From Chitinophagaceae bacterium (GTDB lineage: Bacteria > Bacteroidota > Bacteroidia > Chitinophagales > Chitinophagaceae): a DNA stretch of 33,795 nucleotides. This document shows positions 14,927 through 23,251 of the stretch, piece after piece. The stretch spans positions 1 through 33,795 of the forward strand of contig CANICR010000011.1 of assembly GCA_947466405.1 (NCBI GenBank), written 5' to 3'. The position numbers were made by a program, and so were the translations under genes. The notes beneath the pieces are model-generated. The model did not search any database, was not told the origin of the DNA, and saw only the letters and a program-made list of their open reading frames with translations. Every line of letters begins with the position of its first letter. Position 1 is the stretch's first letter.

Positions 14927-15571
14927 ATGAATATTGCCATTTATTTAGAGGAGGCGGCCCAGGTTTCAGTAGCGTTTGTAATTGGTGCTATTCTTGGTAT
15001 TGAAAGAGAGTTTAGAAGTAAGCCAGCTGGTTTTAGAACAATGATATTAATATGTGTGGGATCTTGTTTATATACCATTCTTTCGCAAGAGCTTGGAGGC
15101 ATCGCAAGTAGCGATCGAATAGCTAGTAATATAGTTACGGGCATTGGTTTTATTGGCGCTGGTGTAATATTTAAAGAAGGCATTTCTGTAAATGGCCTCA
15201 CTACAGCGGCTTTGATATGGGTAACCGCTGCTTTAGGAATGGCTATAGGGTATAAAAATTATCCACTTGCAATAGTGGTTACCGCCGTGGTAGTGGTTGC
15301 GTTGTTTGTATTAGAGCCCGTTCAAAGATTTATTAATAGATTCCATCGGGTTAAAGATTATAAAATCAGGACTGTTGAAATTGGAAATGATTTTAAATTA
15401 GATTTGGAAACATTTTTTAGTTCCAAGGATCTCACATTTAGATGCATGAAAATTTTAAAAGATAATTTTGATGCAGTATATACTTATAGAATCAGTTCAC
15501 CAGACAGAAATTATGATTTAGTAAATCATTTTCTTTTGGAACACCCTGGGGTAAAAAGTTTTGATGTTTAA
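14927..15571 (+). CDS. MgtC/SapB family membrane protein
   Basis: A 214-residue membrane protein with the MgtC hallmark N-terminal half: AFVIGAILGIEREFRSKPAG, FRTMILICVGSCLYTILS, GIGFIGAGVIFKEG and AALGMAIGYKNYPLA, covering four or five helices, followed by a soluble ACT-like C-terminal domain (from about residue 145). MgtC proteins affect magnesium-limited growth and ATP synthase activity in pathogens; the function in this phylum is unknown. It lies 36 bp after paaD and 14 bp before paaG, so it is embedded in an otherwise pure phenylacetate operon. A weak TAACTTTA box precedes it (about 14898), so a separate internal promoter is possible. Confidence 0.92.
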   Translation: MNIAIYLEEAAQVSVAFVIGAILGIEREFRSKPAGFRTMILICVGSCLYTILSQELGGIASSDRIASNIVTGIGFIGAGVIFKEGISVNGLTTAALIWVTAALGMAIGYKNYPLAIVVTAVVVVALFVLEPVQRFINRFHRVKDYKIRTVEIGNDFKLDLETFFSSKDLTFRCMKILKDNFDAVYTYRISSPDRNYDLVNHFLLEHPGVKSFDV

Positions 15572-15585
15572 TTTAAAATAAAAAA

Positions 15586-16362
15586 ATGGCGAGCATCTTA
15601 TTAGAAATAAAAAACAGCATTGGTTTAATAACCTTAAATAGGCCAGAAAAGTATAATTCATTTAATCGGGAAATGGCCTTATTGTTGCAAGAAAAACTAG
15701 ACGAGTGTGCGGAAAATAAAACGGTCAGGTGTATATACATAACAGCAACGGGTAAAGCATTTTGTGCTGGCCAGGATCTTGGAGAAGTAACGGGGGAAAA
15801 CCCGGCAACATTTGATAAAATACTCCTAGAGCACTATAATCCCATTATTAAAAAAATAAGAACAATACCGAAGCCTGTAATATGTGCTGTAAATGGCGTA
15901 GCGGCTGGTGCGGGAGCAAACATAGCCCTATGCTGTGATATTGTTATTGCAAGTGAGAATGCAACATTTGTGCAAGCTTTTTCTAAAATAGGACTTATAC
16001 CAGATTGTGGAGGCACCTTTTTTTTACCAAAACTGATTGGTTTTCAAAAAGCAACCGCATTAATGTTTTTGGGCGAAAAAGTAACCGCAATAGAAGCAGA
16101 AAGAATGGGGATGATTTATAAATATTTTTCTACAGAAATTTTTCAAGAGGAGTCGATAAAAATAGCAAACACATTGGCTTCAATGCCTACGAAAGCTTTT
16201 GCATTAACAAAACAAGCGCTCAACGAATCAATGCAAAACAATTTAGAGCAACAACTTCAACTAGAAGATAAGCTTCAATATATTGCAGCTCATACAAAAG
16301 ATTATAACGAAGGCGTAAGTGCCTTTTTAGAAAAAAGAAAACCCCTTTTTATTGGCGAATAA
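15586..16362 (+). CDS. paaG: 1,2-epoxyphenylacetyl-CoA isomerase
   Basis: PaaG converts the 1,2-epoxide of phenylacetyl-CoA to the oxepin-CoA form. The 258-residue crotonase-fold protein matches PaaG rather than a plain enoyl-CoA hydratase: NRPEKYNSFN, AFCAGQDLGEV, PKPVICAVNGVAAGAGAN, FSKIGLIPDCGGTFFLP (with the catalytic Asp140 and no glutamate pair), and a C-terminal DYNEGVSAFLEKRKP that matches the E. coli enzyme. It is 14 bp after the mgtC-like gene and 10 bp before paaI. The paaF, paaZ, paaH and paaJ genes for the following steps are not in the window. Confidence 0.93.
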   Translation: MASILLEIKNSIGLITLNRPEKYNSFNREMALLLQEKLDECAENKTVRCIYITATGKAFCAGQDLGEVTGENPATFDKILLEHYNPIIKKIRTIPKPVICAVNGVAAGAGANIALCCDIVIASENATFVQAFSKIGLIPDCGGTFFLPKLIGFQKATALMFLGEKVTAIEAERMGMIYKYFSTEIFQEESIKIANTLASMPTKAFALTKQALNESMQNNLEQQLQLEDKLQYIAAHTKDYNEGVSAFLEKRKPLFIGE

Positions 16363-16372
16363 ATAAAAGCAA

Positions 16373-16798
16373 ATGAGTTTAGAAAACGAAATCAATGCAA
16401 AAAAAGTAGTGCAGCATATGATGCAACATGATTTGTTTAGCCAATGGCTGGGTATTGAAGTGTTGGAAATTAAAGAAGGGGTTAGTAAAATAAAAATGAC
16501 GGTAAGGCCAGAAATGATCAATGGTTTAGGTATTGTTCACGGAGGAATAGCGTTTGCACTTGCAGACAGCGCATTTGCATTTGCTTGTAATAATCGAAAC
16601 AACCTATCTGTTGCGTTAGACACATCCATCAATTTTTTAAAACCCGTTCATGTAAACGATATATTAATTGCTGAAGCAAAAGAAATTCACAATGGAAGAT
16701 CCACTGGATTATATCACATTTCCATCACCAATCAGATTGATAAAGAGGTAGCCATATTTAAGGGAACTTGTTTTAGAACAAATAAAAATTTGATATAA
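16373..16798 (+). CDS. paaI: hydroxyphenylacetyl-CoA thioesterase
   Basis: PaaI is a hot-dog-fold thioesterase that removes CoA from dead-end phenylacetate intermediates. The 141-residue product has the family's NGLGIVHGGIAFALADSAFAFACNN signature with HGG at 57-59 and the catalytic Asp65, then SINFLKPVHVNDILIAEA. Length is normal. It is 10 bp after paaG and 7 bp before paaY. A related hot-dog thioesterase is possible, but position in the cluster makes PaaI most likely. Confidence 0.93.
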   Translation: MSLENEINAKKVVQHMMQHDLFSQWLGIEVLEIKEGVSKIKMTVRPEMINGLGIVHGGIAFALADSAFAFACNNRNNLSVALDTSINFLKPVHVNDILIAEAKEIHNGRSTGLYHISITNQIDKEVAIFKGTCFRTNKNLI

Positions 16799-16805
16799 AC
16801 TAGCA

Positions 16806-17402
16806 ATGATTTACAAATTCAAAGATAGTATACCCGTTATAGATGCTAGTTCGTTTATACATCCACAAGCCTCTGTTATAGGAAACGTAATCATTGGTAA
16901 AAATGTATATGTTGGTCCGGGTGCTGCATTAAGAGGAGATTGGGGGCAAATAATTATAGAAGATGGATGTAATGTTCAGGAGAACTGTGTTGTACACATG
17001 TTTCCAGGAACAACTGTTTTATTGAAGGAAGGCGCACATATAGGACATGGTGCTATTATACACGGAGCTTTGATAGGAAGAAATTGTATGGTAGGAATGA
17101 ATGCTGTAATTATGGACAATGTGATATTGGGAGATGAATGTATTGTGGGCGCCCTATCGTTTATCAAAGTAGGAGAAGTTTTTGAAAATCGAAGTTTAAT
17201 TGTTGGCAACCCTGCTAAAAAAGTGAAAGAGGTTTCTGACGAAATGATAAAGTGGAAAACAGCAGGAACAGAATTATATCAACGGCTTCCTAAAGAAATG
17301 ATGGAATTCTTGACAGTATGTGAACCATTAAGAACGCTGCCAACAGATAGAAAAATGGAATATCCGGAATATAAAAACTGGAAAGAAACAAAGCAGCAGT
17401 AA
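16806..17402 (+). CDS. paaY: PaaY, left-handed beta-helix (gamma carbonic anhydrase-like) thioesterase
   Basis: PaaY is a gamma-carbonic-anhydrase-fold protein reported as a thioesterase that rescues the phenylacetate pathway. The 198-residue sequence is a hexapeptide-repeat beta-helix (IIGKNVYVGPGAALRGDWGQI, EDGCNVQENCVVHMFPGT, GAHIGHGAIIHGALIGRNCMVGMNAVI) with the metal-binding histidines in VVH, GHG and IIHG, then a C-terminal helix and the LPKEM...EPLRT segment usual for PaaY. It ends the paa run. The next gene (obg) starts 63 bp later with its own promoter box. Confidence 0.9.
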   Translation: MIYKFKDSIPVIDASSFIHPQASVIGNVIIGKNVYVGPGAALRGDWGQIIIEDGCNVQENCVVHMFPGTTVLLKEGAHIGHGAIIHGALIGRNCMVGMNAVIMDNVILGDECIVGALSFIKVGEVFENRSLIVGNPAKKVKEVSDEMIKWKTAGTELYQRLPKEMMEFLTVCEPLRTLPTDRKMEYPEYKNWKETKQQ

Positions 17403-17451
17403 TAATCAAATATTTCAATTAAAATAATAATCGCCCCTAAATAAAACAATC

Positions 17452-17459
17452 TACCTTTG
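17452..17459 (+). promoter_or_regulatory. promoter -7 box for obg, decides the start
   Basis: TACCTTTG is an exact TAnnTTTG match ending 6 bp before the ATG at 17466. A transcript would begin at or next to that ATG, so it may be leaderless. The upstream in-frame TTG (17457) lies inside the box and is therefore not the start. No -33 TTG is evident. Confidence 0.55.
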
Positions 17460-17465
17460 CCCTTC

Positions 17466-18467
17466 ATGGAAAAGTCAAACTTTGTAGACCAGATAAAAAT
17501 ATTTTGCAGAAGCGGACACGGTGGCGCGGGCAGTAAACATTTTCTAAGAAATAAGTTAACAGCTATGGGAGGCCCAGATGGTGGTGATGGTGGAAGGGGC
17601 GCGCATATTATTTTAAAAGGAAATTCACAATTATGGACGCTGTTACATTTGCGCTATTTTAAAAACGTATTAGCTGATAACGGTGGCAATGGTAGCGGAA
17701 ATAATTCATCCGGCCGAAACGGACAAGATATCATCATAGAGGTTCCACTAGGAACTATTGCTAAAAGCGAAGAATCAGATGTATTAGAGGCAGAGATACT
17801 TGAACATGGTCAGGAGGTAATTTTAATGCGAGGCGGACGAGGTGGATTAGGAAATAGTAATTTCAAAACCTCAACTAATCAGGCTCCAGAATATGCACAA
17901 CCAGGTGAAGAAGGACAAGAAGGAATAAAAGTATTGGAGCTTAAGGTGTTAGCAGATGTAGGATTAGTTGGATTTCCTAATGCAGGAAAGTCGACATTAC
18001 TATCAAGTATAACCGCAGCGAAAGCCAAAATAGCCGATTATGCATTTACTACAATTGTACCTCAATTAGGGATGGTAGAATATAGAGATTCGAAAAGTTT
18101 TTGTATGGCGGATTTGCCGGGTATTATTGAAGGAGCAGCAGAAGGTAAAGGTTTGGGACACCGGTTTCTTAGGCATATAGAAAGAAATTCCGTGTTGTTA
18201 TTTTTGATACCTGCAGATAGCAAAGACCATCGAAAAGAATTTGATATATTAAAATCGGAGTTAGAAAAATACAATCCCGAAATGCTGCAAAAAGATTTCG
18301 TTATTGCAATTAGCAAATCTGATATGTTGGATGGTGAACTTAAAGAGGCCATAGCAATAGAATTACCCAAAAATATTCCACATGTTTTTATTTCATCTGT
18401 TACGGGTGATCATCTGCAAGCATTGAAAGATTTGTTGTGGAACACACTAAATACAACAAGGGTATAA
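17466..18467 (+). CDS. obg: GTPase Obg/CgtA
   Basis: An essential GTPase in ribosome assembly and stringent signalling. Starting at ATG 17466 the protein has 333 residues: a glycine-rich Obg fold ([41 protein letters not shown]) and a G domain with P-loop GFPNAGKST (169-177), TT in switch [10 protein letters not shown] (216-224), the G4 motif written SKSD instead of NKxD, and SSVTGD as G5. The C-terminal variable tail is short. It is followed after 20 bp by a lipid kinase gene. The SKSD variant occurs in Bacteroidota Obg. Confidence 0.95.
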   Translation: MEKSNFVDQIKIFCRSGHGGAGSKHFLRNKLTAMGGPDGGDGGRGAHIILKGNSQLWTLLHLRYFKNVLADNGGNGSGNNSSGRNGQDIIIEVPLGTIAKSEESDVLEAEILEHGQEVILMRGGRGGLGNSNFKTSTNQAPEYAQPGEEGQEGIKVLELKVLADVGLVGFPNAGKSTLLSSITAAKAKIADYAFTTIVPQLGMVEYRDSKSFCMADLPGIIEGAAEGKGLGHRFLRHIERNSVLLFLIPADSKDHRKEFDILKSELEKYNPEMLQKDFVIAISKSDMLDGELKEAIAIELPKNIPHVFISSVTGDHLQALKDLLWNTLNTTRV

Positions 18468-18487
18468 ATATTTAGACAAATAAAAAG

Positions 18488-19390
18488 ATGTCAAGAAGAA
18501 TTCTTTATTTCATCAATCCTATTTCTGGCACAAAAGACAAACAGCGCTTATTAGAGCTTATTTCACATCGCACAAAAAAGGCAGGAATTGATTTTGAAAT
18601 ATTGAATACAATCAAGTCGGGCGACTACTCATTTCTCCCAGAAAAAATTACCACAGAAAAAATTACCGATATTGTTATTTGTGGAGGAGACGGAACCATT
18701 AGCAATATTACTTCCTACATAAAAGGCCTATCGGTTAATGTAGGAATAATTCCAATGGGGTCAGGAAATGGATTGGCTTTTGCCGCGGGCATTAGCAGAA
18801 ATCCCAAAAAAGCATTAGAAATTATTTTTGATGGAAAATCAAGATGGATAGACGGATTTACTTTAAATAATCATTTTAGCATTATGCTATCAGGTCTTGG
18901 ATTTGATGCTCAGGTTGCGCATGATTTTTCACAGCAAAAAAAGAGAGGTTTGTTTACTTATATTATTCAGGCCATGAAAAACTTTTTCAAGACAAAAAAT
19001 TATCCTTTTTCAATAGAAGTTAATAATCACACAGTTCATGTAGAAGCTTTTTTTATTTGTATTGCTAATAGCAATCAATTTGGAAATAATATAACAATTG
19101 CGCCAAAAGCAAGTTTGAGTGATGGGCTTTTAGATATCATCATTGTTACTAAAATGAAAAAAATAAAAACAATGTTCTTATTATTCAAACATATTTTTCA
19201 AGGAAAGGCACAAGAGAACGCAGGATTATTATCTAGCAAAAAAGGTATAATATATATACAGAGCGCCAATATCAAAATAATAAATACCTTAAGCGCACCA
19301 TTGCATGTTGATGGAGAACCCGTAGAATCGAGTGAAATAGTTGAGGTAAAAATTATTCCAAATGCTATTAAGCTGATACAGCCGATTTAG
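18488..19390 (+). CDS. diacylglycerol kinase-family lipid kinase (YegS-like)
   Basis: A 300-residue DAGK catalytic-fold enzyme. The phosphate-binding GGDGTISNI is at 66-74 and GSGNGLAFAAG at 91-101; FINPISGTKDK at the N-terminus and LHVDGEPVE near the C-terminus are also family signatures. It would use ATP to phosphorylate diacylglycerol, phosphatidylglycerol or a similar lipid. It follows obg by 20 bp, so the two are likely co-transcribed. Its last 23 bp overlap the 3' end of the convergent ctaA gene, with no terminator between. Confidence 0.92.
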   Translation: MSRRILYFINPISGTKDKQRLLELISHRTKKAGIDFEILNTIKSGDYSFLPEKITTEKITDIVICGGDGTISNITSYIKGLSVNVGIIPMGSGNGLAFAAGISRNPKKALEIIFDGKSRWIDGFTLNNHFSIMLSGLGFDAQVAHDFSQQKKRGLFTYIIQAMKNFFKTKNYPFSIEVNNHTVHVEAFFICIANSNQFGNNITIAPKASLSDGLLDIIIVTKMKKIKTMFLLFKHIFQGKAQENAGLLSSKKGIIYIQSANIKIINTLSAPLHVDGEPVESSEIVEVKIIPNAIKLIQPI

Positions 19391-20438
19391 ATTTCTTTAC
19401 TATAAACAATAAAACAGTTAAGCACATTATCAGCATCATTGCTACAAATTGATGCATTACGCCACATAAAATAAAAACGGGCGTGTTGGTAGCGTTTAAT
19501 AATGTACATATGCCTAGAATAATTTGTACCATTAATAAAATTAAAAAAGAGTTTCTTGTTTTATTAAATAAACTATTGTTTTTTATGCAGCGGCTTTTAA
19601 TAAAAAACCAACATGAAAGAATAAAAATTAAATAACCCATACCTCTATGCATAAATTGAACCATGATATTATTGTTAAAGAGATTCTTAATCCAGGGAGC
19701 TTGTTCATTTATTTCGGCAGGAAAAAAACGGCCATTAATAGTAGGCCAACTTGGAGCTGAGGCGGCGGCTTTTAATCCAGCCATAAATCCGCCAAATACA
19801 AATTGTACAAACACGAGACACAAGATTGTTAAAAGAATATTTTTAATTTTTTTATCGTACACAATATTATTTAGAAAGAAGGATGATTGAGATAGCGCAA
19901 ACCAAAGGGTATAGTTTAATAAAATAATTGCAGCAATAAAATGGGTGGTTAATTCAATGTGACCAACAAAATATTTTTCAGGCACCAAACCGCTTTTAAC
20001 CATCAACCATCCAATTGCGCCTTGCAAGGCACCTAAAAAAAACAACATCACCATTGGAAAAGTCATGGACTTGTTGAATTTCTTTTTAATAATAAAGTAT
20101 ACAAACCCAATTATAAAGACCAAGCCCATAGCTCTTGCCCAAAGCCTATGAAACCATTCCCAAAAAAAGATAAACTTAAAATCTTTCAGCGAAAAAAAGG
20201 GATGTACATATTTGAACTGATCAGTTTGTCTGTATTTGTCAAATTCATTCTGCCAAGCAGTATTATTTAACGGAGGAAGCACACCAGTGATTGGTTTCCA
20301 TTCTGTAATCGATAGGCCAGATTCTGTTAGTCTTGTTATCCCGCCTAATAAAACCTGAAATACAATCATGGCTACACCTATAAGTAACCATATTGCAATT
20401 TGTTTGTTATTTTTCTGTAATGTTAAATCGGCTGACAT
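19368..20438 (-). CDS. ctaA: heme A synthase (COX15/CtaA family)
   Basis: CtaA oxidises the C8 methyl of heme O to give heme A for cytochrome oxidase. The 356-residue protein has eight predicted helices and the type-2 family motifs: GGITRLTESGLSITEWKP near the N-terminus, FIFFWEWFHRLWARAMG with a heme His, GALQGAIGWLMVKSGL, VGHIELTTHFI (His) and FMHRGMGYLIF (His). The type-1 cysteine pair is absent, as expected. No ctaB is adjacent. A -7 promoter box sits 6 bp before its ATG. The gene converges on the lipid kinase gene with a 23-bp overlap. Confidence 0.95.
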   Translation of the reverse strand: MSADLTLQKNNKQIAIWLLIGVAMIVFQVLLGGITRLTESGLSITEWKPITGVLPPLNNTAWQNEFDKYRQTDQFKYVHPFFSLKDFKFIFFWEWFHRLWARAMGLVFIIGFVYFIIKKKFNKSMTFPMVMLFFLGALQGAIGWLMVKSGLVPEKYFVGHIELTTHFIAAIILLNYTLWFALSQSSFFLNNIVYDKKIKNILLTILCLVFVQFVFGGFMAGLKAAASAPSWPTINGRFFPAEINEQAPWIKNLFNNNIMVQFMHRGMGYLIFILSCWFFIKSRCIKNNSLFNKTRNSFLILLMVQIILGICTLLNATNTPVFILCGVMHQFVAMMLIMCLTVLLFIVKKSKSAVSA

Positions 20439-20443
20439 ATTCG

Positions 20444-20451
20444 CAAAGGTA
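20444..20451 (-). promoter_or_regulatory. promoter -7 box for ctaA
   Basis: The minus strand reads TACCTTTG (TAnnTTTG consensus), ending 5 bp before the ctaA ATG, so the message would be leaderless or almost so. No clear -33 element is seen. Confidence 0.5.
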
Positions 20452-20522
20452 ATACTGAAAAATTTCTTATCATCAGTTGAATGAACTTTGCTGTAATTTT
20501 ATAGATAATTATTAAACAGACG

Positions 20523-21107
20523 ATGTTAGAAAAGTATTATGATAAAGATAAAATAGAAGCTGGAATAGATGAGGCTGGAAGGGGTTGTTATGCTGGACCT
20601 GTATTTGCAGCAGCGGTAATTTTGCCAAAGGATTTTTATCATCCCTTATTAAATGATAGTAAAAAGCTCTCAAAAAAAAGCCGAGAATTATTAAGGCCAA
20701 TTATTGAAAAAGAGAGTATTGGTTTTGGGGTTGCGATGGTTGATAATAATGAAATCGATGTAATTAATATTTTACAGGCTTCCTTTAAAGCCATGCACTT
20801 GGCAATAAATAAAATAAAAAAAACACCCGAATTGCTGCTAATAGATGGAAACAGATTTAAGCCATATAAAAAAATAGCGCATCATTGTATCATTAAGGGC
20901 GACGGCAAGTATTCAAGCATTGCCGCCGCAAGCATATTAGCAAAAACGTATCGTGATGAGTATATGCAAAAAATACATGCAGAATACAATGACTATAGAT
21001 GGGATAAAAATATGGGATATGGAACGCTGGATCATAGATTAGCCATAGAAGAATACGGCTTGTGTAAATATCATCGGAAGAGTTTTAATATAGCCCCCAA
21101 AAAATAA
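20523..21107 (+). CDS. rnhB: ribonuclease HII
   Basis: RNase HII cuts RNA-DNA hybrids and removes misincorporated ribonucleotides. The 194-residue product has AGIDEAGRGCYAGPV (D16, E17), LLLIDGN (D108) and KGDGKYSSIAAASILAKTYRD (D127), the four acidic catalytic residues, and the final LCKYHRKSFN motif. Length is normal. It diverges from ctaA and its stop is one base from the stop of the convergent gene at 21109, with no terminator visible. Confidence 0.97.
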   Translation: MLEKYYDKDKIEAGIDEAGRGCYAGPVFAAAVILPKDFYHPLLNDSKKLSKKSRELLRPIIEKESIGFGVAMVDNNEIDVINILQASFKAMHLAINKIKKTPELLLIDGNRFKPYKKIAHHCIIKGDGKYSSIAAASILAKTYRDEYMQKIHAEYNDYRWDKNMGYGTLDHRLAIEEYGLCKYHRKSFNIAPKK

Positions 21108-21108
21108 A

Positions 21109-22251
21109 TTAATTTTCAGCAATTTTTTGGTGATATAATAAATCCGAAATAATAGGAAAATGATCGCTAAGCTTTTTTTCAATTCGTTTATATTGTAAAA
21201 CCTCGAAGTGTTTATCAACGAAAATATTATCAATTCTTAAAGCTGGAGAAATTCCGTCAAACGTAGCACCCACCCCAAATCCTTTTTCTGTAAAAGCGTT
21301 TAACATACCCTCTCCTATGGTGTTGTATGCATAACTATTTGGAACGTCATTGAAATCACCGCACAATATTACAGGGTAAGGACTTTCGCTTAAATTCTTT
21401 TTTATAAAATCACTTTGCATATGCCGATTAACTATTCCAATTTTATATTTAGATAGAATGTTTTTAGATTCTATAATATCGTTTTCGTCGCTCATGCTTG
21501 GGTGGTTAAGATAAATTCTATTATGTTCAGATAAGCGTAAGGTTTGTAAATGAATGTTTACAACCCTAAAAGTGTCATTGTTTTTTACGATGTCAATGTA
21601 TTGAAAGGTAGAATTATAATTGTGGGGATTAAGCGTAACCGTTTCCTTTTTAATAATTGGATACTTACTGAAAATGATGATACCAAAGTGATGCTTAGTA
21701 TCAAAATCAAACATCGGATTGAATGAATAGTAAAAGTTTTTTAATCCTATTTTATTTGGAAATTCAGCAATATTGTTGATGCATTTGCTTAAACTGTCTC
21801 CTGCTACCATCTCCTGAAAACATACAACATCTGGATTAATCTGATTTATCAATTCAAACATTTGTACTTTTTTTTCGGGATGAGATTTATATTCTAGAAT
21901 ATTAAACAGTTCAACATTCCAGCTCATAACCCGAATAATGCTATTTTTTTTATTAAACAAAAATTCATTTTTTACATGCAGCGGAAAAATTTCTTTGATA
22001 GGTGACCAGCATATAATTAACACAATAAAACTAAGTAGAGAACGAACGGGTTTTATAAAAAGCCAAAACACTAAAAACAACAGGTTAATAATAAGAAGAT
22101 AAAAACCAGCAGAAGACAATAAACCTAAAAACCAAAACTTTCCATTAAAAATAGAATTGCCATAACAGCTAAACAAAAAGCAAAGTCCAGCTAATATATT
22201 TAAAGTGACGATGATCGACCTTGCTGTTTTTCTAATAATTTGCTTAGCCAT
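21109..22251 (-). CDS. membrane-anchored endonuclease/exonuclease/phosphatase-family protein
   Basis: A 380-residue protein. Three hydrophobic segments (about residues 12-32, 40-65, 70-88) precede a soluble EEP (DNase I-like) domain with the full catalytic set: VMSWNVELFN (N112), VVCFQEMV (E147), PVILCGDFNDVPNS (Asp/Asn) and the terminal RIDNIFVD and SDHFPIISD (Asp/His). Such domains hydrolyse phosphodiesters or phosphate esters; the substrate is not predictable, and periplasmic exposure of the domain is likely. It is the last gene of the rlmD-rhomboid-rhomboid-EEP run, 52 bp after the second rhomboid. Confidence 0.9.
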   Translation of the reverse strand: MAKQIIRKTARSIIVTLNILAGLCFLFSCYGNSIFNGKFWFLGLLSSAGFYLLIINLLFLVFWLFIKPVRSLLSFIVLIICWSPIKEIFPLHVKNEFLFNKKNSIIRVMSWNVELFNILEYKSHPEKKVQMFELINQINPDVVCFQEMVAGDSLSKCINNIAEFPNKIGLKNFYYSFNPMFDFDTKHHFGIIIFSKYPIIKKETVTLNPHNYNSTFQYIDIVKNNDTFRVVNIHLQTLRLSEHNRIYLNHPSMSDENDIIESKNILSKYKIGIVNRHMQSDFIKKNLSESPYPVILCGDFNDVPNSYAYNTIGEGMLNAFTEKGFGVGATFDGISPALRIDNIFVDKHFEVLQYKRIEKKLSDHFPIISDLLYHQKIAEN

Positions 22252-22303
22252 AATTAAAGATAAGAATCAAAAGAATAATAGTATTCAAAAAATAACCGAG
22301 AAA

Positions 22304-23245
22304 TTATTTTTCTTCTGCTGAAGAGTTTTGCAGAAATGTTTTTTCTTCTGCTGAAAGCGAATCAAAGCCCTGCGCGTTAATTTTATCTAACAACGCATCT
22401 ATTTTCTGCTGATTATTATAGTCGGCTTTATTGTAAGACTCACTATTGATAGCAGGATATATTTTTTTATTTTTAAATGAATTGGCGCCTTTCGTTTTTT
22501 TTGGTGTAAATAAATTAAACAACTGGAAATAAAAACTATTCATCCAGGCGCCAGGGTTTTTTCCTTTTTTTAATAGAACAATAAAAACAATACCGGCTAA
22601 TAGTCCGCCAAAATGTGCTAAAGCGGTTTCGCTATATAGCGAATGAAAGCCTAAAAAATTAATAGCTAGATAAACGATAAATAAAACCCAAACAGGAATT
22701 CCCTTTCGAATGTGCGTTAGTATTCTATGATTGGGAGATAAAAATGTAGTTGCCCCTGCAATGGCTAATATGGAAGGGTTTGCGCCAATTAGAGTAGAGG
22801 CAGAAGAATTGACGAAAAAAAATGCATGGGCACCCATAAAAAACAAGCCGCCCAATAGTCCACCATAGATATAGATTGGTATGATTTTATCATTTCCCGA
22901 AAGCTCTTGTAATAAATAACCAAAAGTCCACAACCAAAACATGTTACTCAGCAATCGCCATAAGCCTTGACTTGTATCGCTAAACATAAAAGAAAGTAAG
23001 GTCCATGGGCGTTCAATGAAATTAGAAAAGTTTGACGGAAGCTCGAACCATTGAACTACTGCACTATTATATGTTTCGGCAGATTGCTGATAAAAAAAGT
23101 AAGTAACCTGAAGTGTTAATAGTAGCAGAAAAAAAATAGCATTAAGTGTAATTAATGTCATTAATGCATTCTGTTCATTTCCTAAAGAAAAACGATTTTT
23201 AGGTGCAAGATTTTTGTATTCTATATATCTATCAGATTCGCCCAT
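22304..23245 (-). CDS. rhomboid-family protein, probable pseudoprotease
   Basis: A 313-residue polytopic membrane protein of the rhomboid fold, with six or more helices and a charged C-terminal tail. The site equivalent to the catalytic GASG reads GANPS at 154-158 (Asn156 in place of Ser; codon at 22778-22780), and the TM2 HxxxN motif reads RLLSN (the His is missing). The TM6 His remains in AHFGG (His211). Loss of the serine predicts no proteolysis by the usual mechanism. An alternative is that Ser158, two residues later, is used, but the spacing is wrong. It starts 6 bp after a canonical rhomboid gene. The tail ends with a duplicated SAEEK segment. Confidence 0.88.
   Translation of the reverse strand: MGESDRYIEYKNLAPKNRFSLGNEQNALMTLITLNAIFFLLLLTLQVTYFFYQQSAETYNSAVVQWFELPSNFSNFIERPWTLLSFMFSDTSQGLWRLLSNMFWLWTFGYLLQELSGNDKIIPIYIYGGLLGGLFFMGAHAFFFVNSSASTLIGANPSILAIAGATTFLSPNHRILTHIRKGIPVWVLFIVYLAINFLGFHSLYSETALAHFGGLLAGIVFIVLLKKGKNPGAWMNSFYFQLFNLFTPKKTKGANSFKNKKIYPAINSESYNKADYNNQQKIDALLDKINAQGFDSLSAEEKTFLQNSSAEEK
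22307..22355. repeat. 16-bp direct repeat, 33-bp period, at the 3' end of the rhomboid-like gene
   Basis: TTTTTCTTCTGCTGAA occurs at 22307-22322 and again at 22340-22355. The 33-bp (11-codon) period keeps frame and encodes the repeated SAEEK of the C-terminus. It suggests a small in-frame duplication near the end of the gene. Confidence 0.7.
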
Positions 23246-23251
23246 AAAAAA

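Noticed and set aside
17457-17465. TTG start for obg giving three extra residues
   Set aside because: The TTG lies inside the TACCTTTG promoter box, and Obg proteins of the phylum begin at MEKSNFVD.
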